Below are positions 44,850-56,169 of a DNA stretch of 64,000 bases, piece by piece. Position numbers and translations under genes: made by a program. Source of the DNA: Neurospora tetraspora (lineage: Eukaryota > Ascomycota > Sordariomycetes > Sordariales > Sordariaceae). The stretch covers positions 1 through 64,000 of the forward strand of contig NW_026944385.1 of the NCBI RefSeq assembly GCF_033439725.1. The letters run 5' to 3'. Within the stretch, counting starts at the first letter, position 1, and each line of letters opens with the position of its first letter. Below the pieces are notes generated by a model. That model had not been told where the DNA came from. It worked only from the letters and a program-made list of their open reading frames with translations, and did not search any database.

Positions 44850-47800
44850 GCGCCCGAAGAAAATTAACCCCCCAATTAAAGAAATAACCCTTTAATTTTT
44901 AAAAGTATTCTTTAAATTATACGAAATAATAATAAACTTAATAGGAAAAAAGGAAAATAGGGAACCGACTAACCTCCGAAAACTTACTTATAATATATAT
45001 ACTCTATAATTAAATAGTAATAACGCCGAAATGAAAATTAAATTAAAAGCTTAAAAGTAAATAATTAAACCCGCGAAAATACTATAGACTTCTAATTCGT
45101 CTTATAAATACTTTCGAAAGCTAATAATAAAATCGTTACTTCGTAGCGAACGTTTTCCGTAGGGTTTATTTACGAAAATAGTCGAAATCGAAATAAAGTT
45201 TAGGAAGAATTCCTATAATTTATTTATAAAAAATATATTATATTAGAATATTATGAACTAGATATTAGGGAACTCTTTTACTAAATAATTTAATATAATA
45301 ATAAGAATCCGGTAAGTTCTATATGAATAGTATTAAATTAATTATTAATATTTAGGCCAATTAATCGCTAGTAACGAAAATTAGGCCTACGACTTCTTCT
45401 TCCAGTTGAAAAAAAAAATACGTTAATACTTTTAGGATATAGAAATCCCCATTAAAAACGCTTAAAATATAGCCTAAAAAATATTAGGCTAATATTTAAA
45501 AGACTATAAGAAAAATATATATCAAAGGGACTTACCTAAATATAAAGAATTTTAATAATTTTAGAAATCGTAGAATAATTTTAACGCCGAATAATTAGAA
45601 CGCTTTAAAGACCGTTCGAACAAATTTTGCGATAACGGAAAACGGGAATAATCTTCCGACCAGACGGAAATAAATTCTAAAGGTCTAAAATTAAAATATT
45701 ATATTTATAAAGAAAAGGGATATATTATTAAGAATTATCCTAAAAAATTTAAAGTGGAAGGATATTATAGATCCTGTAATAAATCCCGCGAAAAAGCTTG
45801 TATTCAAAACGTTATTACCGAATTTAAATTTAAAAGAAATAAAAAAAAGAATTATTTTTCTAATTTTAAAGGGCTATTAAAAAGTTAAACCCTATAGATA
45901 AATTATTATTTATAATAATTGAAAGGTTTAAGATGGTTAGAAAAAATAGTTCAGCAAGGATGATAATAATAATAACTTCGCCGAAAGGTCGCCGATTAAA
46001 AATCGGTATAGATTTCGATACGGGGGCTGAAATTAATATAATTTATAAAAATTTTATAAGAAAGTACAAATTAAAGTAAGTAGAAATAATAGTACTATTA
46101 GTATTAATAAGTACGAATAGTAGAGAAATATATTATTATAGAGCGTTCGAAATTATTTTCTAAATAAAAGATAGGATCGGATAAGAACGGGCGACGATTT
46201 AATTCTTTTATATAATTTATAAAAATATTAAAACATTATTGCTATTAATACCGAATATAGGCTCGGAAGGTATTGTTATATATATATGTAATAATAAATT
46301 CGAATTTAATAGATTATAAATAACAGACTTAATAACTTTTACGCGTAATATAATATGTAGCGAAGGAACTTTTATTACTAATATTATATCTATATATAAC
46401 CCTATAGGGCCTATTATTAAAAATATAAATAATAAAGAAAATAATACCGACGAAATAGTAATTATTCTACCCGCCTTGGAAGGATTCAAATTATATTTTT
46501 CGGAAGAAGGAATAAAGTTACTACCGACCCTTCTTAATACTAAATATAAAATTAGAATTAAAGAGGGCGAAGAAGTACTATCAAAAATAATATACCCCTT
46601 CTTAAAAATATAATTAAATATTTTATAGCATTATTTAGAAGAGAACCTACGTATAAAGAGGATTAAATATTCTAAAAGCCTAGCGGAGGTACCAATTTTA
46701 TTTATTCTAAAGAAGGATAGTTCTTTATACCTATATGTAAATTATTATAATTTAAATAAAATAACGATTAAAAATCGATACTCGTTACTTTTAATCGGGG
46801 AATTAATAAACCGGCTATTGGGCGCTAAAGTCTTCTCTAAAGTAAATTTACGGGAAGCGTATTATTATATTCAGATTAAAGAGGAAAATTAATGAAAATA
46901 GTATTTAGAACTAAATATAGCCATTTTGAATATACTATAATATTATTCAGGCTAATTAATACGCCTACTATATTTTAAGCGTATATATAAAAAGGCCCTA
47001 GCAGGTTTAATTAATTGAATTTATATTATATATTTTGATAATATTTTAATATATTCCCAAATTAAAAGAGAATATAATAAATATTTATAATTTATCTTTA
47101 AATAGTTAGAGGACGCCTATTTATATATTAAATTTCCGAAGTACGAATTCTATAAGGAATATATCATTTTCCTCTGTTACCGAATAATAATAGAAAGGAT
47201 TATAATAAACTTAACCCGGATTATAGCGGTTAAGGAATAATTAATACCGGATTATATTATAATATTTAAATTTCTTTTGAGTTCGTTAATTTCTATCAGC
47301 GCTTTATTTATAAGTATTTCAAATTCGTAACCCCTCCTACGGATTTATTAAAGGGAAGTAAAAACGGGAAGAAGATTGGGCTATTTGAATAGTTAAAGAA
47401 AATTAATAAAGTATTTTAAACACTAAAGAACGCCTTCGCGTTAGCGCCTACATTCCAATACTAGGATTATTCCCGGGAAATAAGGGTAGAAACGGACGCT
47501 TCCGTTAAAATTATTTTAAGTATTCTATTTTAGAAAATCGACGATTAATTAATACTTAATAACTTTCATTTTAAGAAAGTTAATAAATATTGGACGGCGT
47601 TAGTATACGGGGTAATAAGAACTTTTCGTTATAATAATTGATTTAGAGTATTAAAACTACTATTTAAAAGGATTTTTCAAAGAATTCTTAGTATTTATAG
47701 ACTATTAAGCCTTAATAGGTATTGTGGAATCCTTAACGAAGGACTTCCGAAGAAAATTAATATAATAAATATATTAATTATTATAATTCGACTTCGATAT

Positions 47801-50110
47801 AGAATATTGGCCCGGCGCTACGAACCCTACGGACGGGTTATTTAAAAAATTAAATCATATAAAGGGAAAAATAAAATATAGTAACTTTTTACCTATTCTT
47901 TAAAAGAAATTCGGTTTAATTTAATAATTATTAGTATTTTTCTAAAAATAATTCAATTTTAAAATAAAGTATTAATATAGTGAAAAAGCGGTAGTATACG
48001 CGTTCGTTAAATAAATTAGGAGAGTTATTAAATTCGCGACAGGGCGGAAGTTAAAAATAACTCCGTTAAACCCTAAGGATAATCCTTTTCCCTAAATTAT
48101 TTTAAAAAAGGTCGCCTGCAAATTAGTATATAGAGAACTACCCTTTGCGTTATAAATAAATTAAGAATTTTATATTGTAATAAAGGAATTCCAATTTAGA
48201 GACTTTAATATTACCGATTTATTGGCGACTATACGAGTTAAAGGTTCGATAGTAAAGGGATATAAATTAAATAATTAAAGGGTTTTTTATTTAAAACAAT
48301 AATTAGTAATCTTTAATAAAGGATTATTATATAAGGACATCTTATATATTTATTATAATAACTTAAGGGCTGGTTATATAAATATTTTTAAAATTCTGGA
48401 ATTTATTAAAAGGAAGTTCTATTAGGAGAATTTCGCGAAGAACGTAAGAGAATACATTATTTAATATGAATTGTATTAAAGTACCTAATATTTTAAATAT
48501 AAGCCTTATAGAAACTTTTAATTTTTGTTATTACCCGAATAACTTTTTTAAAAAATTAGTATTGATTTTATTATTGGCCTACTGCCGAATTAGGGGACTA
48601 ACGGTAAAATATATAATACTGTCTTTATAATTATAATCGATTTATAAAGATATGACTCTTTATTTTAATAATTAAGACTTTAAATACGGTAATAATAACT
48701 ATCCTCTTATATAAGTATGTTAAATATCGTTTTAATTCCCCCTTAGGAATTATTAATAATCGAAATAAATTATTTACGAACGAGTTTTACAAAGAATTTA
48801 TTAAAATTGGGGGTATCCTATATCGGTTATTTACTGCCTTCTATCTATAAATAAATAATTAAACCGAACGCTTCCATTAAACTCCAAAAAGGTTCTTTCG
48901 TATTAATGCTTTAGAAGGAGACCTGCTATTATAATGCTGCTAATTATAAGAAGCCGAATTTATTTATAATAATTCGGTATATTTTATTATTAGGGTTTCG
49001 CCGTTCGAAGCCCTCTACGGATATTACCTACGTATAATAAAATACGTAGAAGGCCGAAACGAATTATAAATCTAAGGAATAAAGGAAAGGCTTTCAAAGA
49101 TAAAATAAATATATAAGGTTATAAAACGCTACTAGGAATAGGCTATTTAAATTTAATAAAAGGGGTATAATAAGCGGTATATACTAATAAAATTCCAATT
49201 TAGAAATTTAGTAAGACTATTTATAAAGAACTTTTAATTTAAAAACCGCAAGCTAGCCCCTATATTTATTAAGAAGTAGTCTATTCGTACCATTAGAAAG
49301 GTCTTACCAGACTATACCCTACCCACCCTATATCCTTTTCATTAGCTACCGTAAGGAATTGCGATATTAACTGCAACTACGATAGTAATTGCGATACCGA
49401 TTATACTTTTTACAACTACGATCGTAAATACATTCCAACCGTGGGAGCGATTTAAATTCTAATAGAAGTAACCTTGCGACAATGATACTAAATGTCGTAG
49501 TTCAATTTCAATCGCTATTTCAATCGCTACTACGGTCGGAATTCAATTGGGGTTGTAATCGCATTGCATCTCAATGCTGTAATCACTATCGTAGTCGCTA
49601 TCGGAATGCCTGGGCGCGATTCCAATAACGAAGTACATAGTCAAATCTGGAGCGATAGAAATAGCCATTTCTAATTGGCTGTATGGGGGTTAGGGTGGGT
49701 GGAGTATAGTCCGGTAAGATCTTTTTAATAGTACGAATAGACTACCTCTTTATTAAAATAAAAGTAAAATAAAAAAACAGGTTGTAAGTATATTAAATCT
49801 TCTTACTGATATAATACCGCCGGATATATAATATTTTCCCTATAAATTTACTAGAACTTTAAAAAATAAGGAGTAAGGTTACCAAAGATATATTATTGTT
49901 AGAATTAGCGGAGGAATGAGAAAAGTAGGAAGTAAAGGAGGTAATAAATTATAAGGGAGAAGGGATAAAATAGAGATTTTTAATTAAATAGGCGGATTAA
50001 TCCGTCGAATATAATTTTTAAAAACCGGAAAAATATTTCTATAACGCGTAAAAAGTATTCTCTAAATATTAAAAAATTAAATAAAGGTACTATAAGAAAT
50101 AGGGTAATTA
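44850..50110 (+). pseudogene. Gypsy gag-pol remains (RIP-mutated)
   Basis: Zinc knuckle near 45697-45740 reads YYIYKEKGYIIKNY, where CX2CX4HX4C has every Cys and the His turned to Tyr, exactly as G-to-A and C-to-T would do. The protease motif DTGAEINIIY starts at 46017. RT occupies about 46690-47050: PILFILKKDSSLYLYVNYY, LNKITIKNRYSLLL, GAKVFSKVNLREAY and YFDNILIYSQ (from YLDD). RNase H VETDAS is near 47490. The integrase core is at about 48490-48720 (ISIDFIIGLLP). A chromodomain remnant lies near 49970-50080 (KIEIFN-stop-IGGLIRR; Trp codons are now stops). The start of gag is uncertain. The gene cannot encode protein. Confidence 0.85.
49271..49750. mobile_element. MITE-like element with about 60-bp terminal inverted repeats, inside gypsy pol
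   Basis: The left end (49271-49330, AAGAAGTAGTCTATTCGTAC onward) is the reverse complement of the right end (49692-49750) with about 85-90 percent match by eye; TATT occurs directly outside both ends. The roughly 360-bp interior is less AT-rich than its surroundings, contains repeated ATTGCGAT and TCGCTAT words, and has no coding capacity. The host pol frame resumes after it, interrupted between KNRKLAP and the chromodomain. Size and structure fit a non-autonomous DNA transposon (MITE). The identity of the autonomous partner is not visible here. Confidence 0.75.
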
Positions 50111-53100
50111 AATTAGTAATATAAAAAATTAATTTAATTATTCTAAAAAGAAAATTACTTCCCAAATGATATTAAAATTCTATAACAATTATAATAGATT
50201 AGTAATTTATATATTAATTAAAATAGGAAGCCGAAAGGTTGCCGAGGAAGAAATTTAAAGAATTGGTAATTAATGAGGGAATATATTTAAATAGAAAATA
50301 TAATTAAATAAATTTATCCTAAAAAACCTAACCCCTATTTCTATTTTTTAAAGGGATTACGTATAATTATTGAATCCGAAGTATTACGCTTATAGGGGGA
50401 ACGCCGATAAGCTACCGGAGGGGTAGGCTTAAAAATTGAAATATTTATAATATAGTTGGTATAGGCGGCCGATGTAGTAAATTTAGAGCGAATATTTACG
50501 AAAGCCCTACGGACAGCGACCGCCGATTTATTAGTACGCGGGTAACGGTAGATTTTAGGAGAGGCTACGACTATAGGGGTTTTAAATTTAATAAATAGAA
50601 AAAATACTTCCTTACCCTTACTTTTCTTTATAGTAATAGGACGCCGGTTAATAAAGACCTCCTTACTTTTACCTTTTTTAATGATAATAAGACGACGGCT
50701 GATAAAAGCAGAACCGTTAATTAAATTAAGACGATTACAGCGGAAAATAGTAAGTAAATAAGGTTCGGAAAGGGTAAAGAAAGCTAATAAAAAGGTATTA
50801 ATAAATTTACGGATTAAGAAAGTAATTAATTTAATATGAATTAAAGAGGGCCTCTTGTATAAAATTATAGGACTTTTTAATTCGACGCCGATAAGAATTA
50901 TTGAAGAAACATTAAGAATTTTCGAATAAAGTATTAAAGGATTATTATTTTTAATAAATATAATAAATTAATTTCGAAGAATATAAGTCTAACTTATAAT
51001 TTTAAATTTATTAGAGTTGGTAAAAAGGGGGTAACAGGGCGCCGTAGTAAATAAACTCTATATAAACCGACGAATTACTTCCGAAAGAAAAGTTTTCCTA
51101 ATAATAGGATAGATTTTTATAATGAGTTTAATAGAAAGTAAAATTATTAGAATAAGAAATATAGTTATAGTTAAAAAAGCGATAAGAGGCCCGATTTTAA
51201 ACAGAAAAGAATTATTAACCCGAATTACAAAAATTAGGGCTAAGGAATTTCCAATACGAAGTAATTTATATAAGTAACCAGATAGGTTAAATTCCCAGAA
51301 AAAAGTATTAAAAAGATTAGGAATTATTAAAAAGGAAGCGATTATATAAAATGTAGGAGTAATTATTATAGAAACTTTTAACGTTGCGCTAACGGAATTT
51401 ATATCTTTACTTTATCGTAAGTGTAAAATTTATTTTTAAAATTCTATAAAAAAAAAAAAGAGGACGTAATTGAAAGAACGGTTAATAAAGGAATCTAAAA
51501 TAATAGAATTACGCTAATTATTAGGTAAAGAGTTACTTCCTTCCGAATTAAATTATAAATTTCTATAAATAGAAATAAAAATTTCATTATTTTTAAAATT
51601 GAAGGAGTTTCCGAAGTAGGAGAGGTTTAATTTAAAAAGAGAGTTTAGGACTAATCAATCGAAGGGTAATTCGAGGGTGTTAATTTATTGACGTAAGGGC
51701 GTAGGAACGGTAGGGATATTATTTAGGAAATTTTAATAATAAAAATGCTGGCTATTATTATTATTAAAGGATATACTAATAGGAGGTTAGGGTATATTAT
51801 TTATACGATATAAAAATATAAGGTCGTTGCTAATAGGAATTTTATGACTTTTTTTAAGTAGAAGGACGGTTATAATTAAAGGTTGTCGTAATATTATATT
51901 TATTAGGGGAAGTAGAGGAGGATTTCGAAAAAGAATGATAAGAGGATTTAATTTCTTAAATATTATTAAAGAAAGGGATATTTAATTCTATATAATTTGT
52001 AAAACCGTTGGAATCGTTGCTGGAATTAGAAGATAATCCGGAATTAGAAAATAATCCGGAATTAAAAGACGGTTCGGAATTAAAAGAATTAGAAGAGTTA
52101 AAGCGCTTAGAAAATTTAAAAGAGTAGTTAAATTCGCTATCTTCGAAAATAGAACCGACCGCCGAATTTCTATCGATAAAAAATTCTATTTCGCTATCGG
52201 ATTTATTTTTATCGGTCAAAGGGCGGCGTTTATTAATATTTATATTATCCTTAAATTCCTTATAATTAAAATTAAAAAGTTTTAGGATAGTAATATTATT
52301 ATAAATTTGTTAAAGATAGAAATAAATAAATTCGTTACTAATTATATAAGAAATAAATAAAGTAAATTAGAAGTAATTTTCTATATAATAGATTAGGAAA
52401 AGCGAAGGATCGTTAAGGCGAATTACCGGCGATTAATAATAATAATTATTATTATTTTTATTATTAGAAATATAAAAATATGTATCGAAATTAAATAAAT
52501 AGTTATATTAAACAAGTAGCGTAGGACGGGCGATATAAAGACCCGTATTAGCGCGTAAGCCGGATTAAGGGAAATAAAATTCGATACTATTATTTAAATT
52601 CTAATAAATAATAATTTAAATAAATATATTAGCCAAGAGGGGGCTATTAATAAACTTTTATAAATTCTTTTAAAATTTATATTAATAATCTGTAAATTTG
52701 TAAGTACGCTAAGTAATAAATTAGTCTAATATTATTATAATAGTAATTAAAATATTTAAAGCCTATTTAATAGTAAGGAGATAATTAACAATTTAAATTA
52801 TAGTATTAATATATTAAGCGGGGTGAAAATTAACTCCGGGATTCAAATTAAGGTAAAAATAATTAATAATTGTATTAATTAAGCGCCGGAAATTACGGAT
52901 TTCCTCTATAATCTAATTAATAAGAATGATTTTACTTCGAACGGAGGTATATTCTTTAAAAAAGAAATTTTAATCGCTTATAGAACGCCGATATTAAACG
53001 CTTCGCTTTAGAAATATTAAAACGGATACGTTTATTAATACCGGTCCTAGCCAAAGGATCGTTAATATTAATACCTATATAAAACTAAATATGTTTTAAA

Positions 53101-53922
53101 ATATCTAGGGCGTAATACTAATAAAGTTAGAATAATTTAAAGTATTTATAGGGGATTTAGATTATTGAAAATTAATTAATAAAATAGGTTAAAAATAAAG
53201 AAAGGATAATTTCGAGGGCGATAAATTTACTTCTACGCCTAATAATATATATAATTATTACCGGAGTCCTCAATTTACTAATAATAAGAAAATAATAAAT
53301 TAATGTAGATAATTATTAAATAAAGGCTATAAGGGATATTTTCGCCGTCCTAAAAAGTAAATTAATACCGACGCGTCGTTAATAAATTAAAGGATTCGGT
53401 AAGGAAATACTTATAGGATATTAAATAAATAGAAAGCCCTTAGCGGGGTTATAGAAGTACCGACGAAGGATACGTTCAATTTAGGTAATTAGGAAGCCGG
53501 TAATTTTACGAAATTCGGTATTAAGAAGCGCCGCGGAGTCGCTATTAGGTTAGCGCTCCTATATAGGGATAAGTTAATTCATATTAATTATAACTGTAAT
53601 ATAATTATTAAAGAAAAGAAAAAAGTAAAGGAGAAGAAAGAATTTTTTTATTTTAGAGAAAGAAAAGACGAATAATAAATAATTATTCCTTAATATAAGT
53701 AATTATAGCGGGTAAATATTTAGAGGGCTAAATATTATTAGGGGGGGGAATAATATAATATAATAAATATATTTACGAAATAATGAACAAGGTAAAAGGT
53801 TAGTAACGAGGGGTTTATTTATACTGCGCTAAAATATAGCCGATTAAAACATAAATTATACTTCGAAGGTAGGAGGTACGGCTAAATTATAAGGGATTAT
53901 AATTATTAGAAGGGGGAATAAT
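50111..53922 (-). other. Extra 3.8-kb segment of the gypsy element with antisense reading frames
   Basis: Between the chromodomain and the 3' LTR no RT, integrase or other plus-strand domain is visible. Minus-strand frames are more protein-like: 51956-52219 has a Ser/Asn-rich stretch with NSGLFSNSGLSSNS repeats, and 50300-50740 reads about 130 codons with few stops, a basic repeated unit RRLIIIKKGKSKEVFI / RRPITIKKSKGKEVFF and a basic end (YRRSPYKRNTSDSIIIRNP). This could be an antisense gene carried by the element, or a further nested element whose ends are not recognisable. Purine tracts at 53741-53750 (eight G, AA) and 53910-53917 precede the 3' LTR. Confidence 0.5.
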
Positions 53923-54233
53923 TATAAAGTTATTATACTGGAGGGCTTGGGAATTAAATTTAAAGAGCGGAATATTATAATAAACCGATAAGAGCGATAA
54001 AGCGGAGCGAGGGGGCCGTTATAATAAATAATAGAATAGGTACAATAACGATAGAAACGTATAGTCGGAGGCCGGGCGCCAGATCTCGGGCTTATTAAAG
54101 GTTCGTATATAAAATAAAAACTTTTATAGCTTAGCCGAACATTCTCTACCGGCCAAGCTAAAATCTACCTTTTGGAATAGACCTACTATCGTATACTAAA
54201 CGTGTTCTCACCCTATTGTACTATAACTTTATA
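53923..54233 (+). repeat. Gypsy 3' LTR (311 bp)
   Basis: Same length and order as the 5' LTR; differences are almost all transitions. It is preceded by a purine tract AGAAGGGGGAA, a likely polypurine primer site, and followed by the GAAAC duplication at 54234-54238. Confidence 0.9.
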
Positions 54234-54238
54234 GAAAC
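54234..54238 (+). repeat. Target-site duplication GAAAC, right copy
   Basis: Identical to 43809-43813. Only one copy is needed to rejoin the copia frame across the gypsy insertion. Confidence 0.85.
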
Positions 54239-55440
54239 GTAATAATAATATAAAAAATTGAATTAATTTTAATTTAATATACGTAAATTTCGTACGGGGT
54301 TATATTATTTTAATAAAGTAAAAACTCCTCTTTAGTTATAAATATAAAATATAATTTCTTTATATATTTAACCTTTTTCGTAATCTTTTAATATAATCGT
54401 ATTATAATAGCTAGATTAATTTCTTCTTTCCGTTTTAAATGATTTCGATACTTAAGAATTGTTTTAATAATTCTCTACCTATTAATTAATACTTCCTTTC
54501 TATAGTAACTACCACTCCTTTAATTATAGTAATTTCTTTATCCCTATACTTATAAATAATAATGATATTATCGATATAGAAGAAGATGAATATATTATTT
54601 TTAATTAGAATATTAGGCTTTATAGGGAGAGTGTTTATATTTATAGTTATAAGGGTTTTAATAAATTCTTATTATTAAAGGAAGGGAAATTTCTATAAAT
54701 TATATAATGTGTATAATAATTAAAGTATTTAACTTTTCTTAATATACTTAAGGGGAACTGTTATAAATACTACCTTATTAAATATAATATTAATAAAAAT
54801 ATTCTTTATATCGTACGAAATTAAGTCGAAGTTAAAGTAGGTAGCTATAATTATTAGGATATAGAACGATTTAATTATTAGAATTGTTACGTATATTTTA
54901 TGTACGCTATTTTTGAATAATTAATCCCTACGTACAACTAAACGTACTTTATATTTAAAAAACTGGCCGTTTTAATTAAATTTATAAATATATACCTATA
55001 TCGAACCGAATAATTCGTTATCTCTTACTTCCTTAATACTAATTTATTTCTAAGACCTTTTATCCTTATATTCGTCTAAATATTCCTTTTTTATATCTTT
55101 AAAGAATTCCTCAAAGGAATAAGAATTATAATTACTATAGTATTCTAAAAAGGGTAGAAAATTAATTTAATAAAGGGTCTTTAATATACGCTTTACTTTA
55201 TAACGGTTAATAATCTCCCTTATTATTTTTAATTTAGGATTATAATTAGGATCGATATTAATATTCCCCTCTCTTATTTATTCTAAAAAAGCGTAATTTA
55301 TAATTTTATTTTCCTAAAAGCCTATAAATCGGCTGCCTTTTATGAATAGGAACGATGTAACCTAATAAAAATATTAATTTATAATTAGCTATAATTATTT
55401 ATTAGAACGAAAGAAATTAATTATTAAAAACGCGGTTAAT
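54239..55440 (-). pseudogene. Copia reverse transcriptase remains (RIP-mutated)
   Basis: Minus-strand reading gives KYKVRLVVRRD (KARLVVRGDQ-type), AAYFNFDLISYDIKNIFIN (DVKNAFLNA-type), VPLKYIKK, ILQLLYTLYNLQKFPFL (LYGLRRSP-type) and IFIFFYIDNIIIIYK near 54570, which corresponds to the copia FYVDDI catalytic motif with one Asp turned to Asn. It ends in YVYQIKINSIFYIIITF at the gypsy insertion site. Gene order on the minus strand continues with RNase H on the far side of the gypsy element. Confidence 0.85.
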
Positions 55441-55450
55441 TTATTAAGAG
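55441..55450 (+). repeat. Target-site duplication TTATTAAGAG, left copy
   Basis: TTATTAAGAG precedes the left end of the Mutator-like transposon; the same ten bases follow its right end at 58992-59001. Duplications of 8-11 bp are typical for Mutator-like elements. Confidence 0.75.
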
Positions 55451-55527
55451 AAACTCTATTTGTACGTGGATAAAACTCTATTGTACGTGGATCCACTTTT
55501 TCTCTCACACATATCCCTAACCCTCGT
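55451..55527 (+). repeat. MULE left terminal inverted repeat
   Basis: Pairs with 58910-58991 as an imperfect inverted repeat. Contains two tandem copies of a unit resembling AACTCTATTTGTACGTGGAT, possible transposase binding sites. Still contains CG and GTGG, so it is less mutated than the element's interior. Confidence 0.8.
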
Positions 55528-56169
55528 AAGGCCCAATATATTCGATATATTCTTTTATAAATTTTGCCCAAATTCCCCGCAAAATTTAGGCATTACATTA
55601 TTTTATAATATAACTTCAGATTGTAATACCCTGCCTAAACGTATACCCATACTAAATATTTATAGGGTAGTCTTATAGCGCACTTATAGGGCATTTAGCG
55701 CCTCGGTCGCATATTATATTCAAATTAATTAATTAAATTCAATCATATTAATCTATATATTATTAATCTATATAATATTTATTGTATAAATAGCTAGTCT
55801 AACTACTAACGAGCCTTCTAAAGCCTTATCTACTAGCTTTATATACTAATAATATATATACTATACTAATTACCTTATATACCAACTAGAATACTAATTA
55901 GCGTACCTCTTCTACCCTGAGCAACTCTACCTCTTCTCTTTCTTCTACCCCTTCCTTATATAATATTACTTCCTCTTTATATAATCTATATAGAACTTCG
56001 CGGACGACCTTGTCCTCTCTATAAGGGAAGAGGCGGCTAGCGGTCTACTTTATCCTCTATATTTAAATTAACGCCTTCTTAGATAAATACATTTCGCTAA
56101 ATCAATAACGCTACTCGTATTGAAACTATAGGGTTACAACCTACCCTAAGCTATCGGCTACGGGTAGGC

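Larger units (their letters stand above)
43814..54233 (+). mobile_element. RIP-degraded Ty3/gypsy LTR retrotransposon with chromodomain, 10.4 kb
   Basis: Two colinear 311-bp direct repeats (offset 10,109 bp with no net indel) bound the element, and GAAAC flanks it on both sides. Plus-strand remains occur in gypsy order: zinc knuckle, protease, RT, RNase H, integrase, chromodomain. It is inserted in the copia RT/RNase H region. At 10.4 kb it is longer than usual for fungal gypsy elements because it contains a MITE-like insert and about 3.8 kb of extra DNA after the chromodomain. Confidence 0.92.

Noticed and set aside
46217-46489. 90-codon minus-strand frame in the AT-rich block, hydrophobic
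   Set aside because: It is antisense to gypsy pol and results from AT-rich Ile/Leu codons created by RIP.
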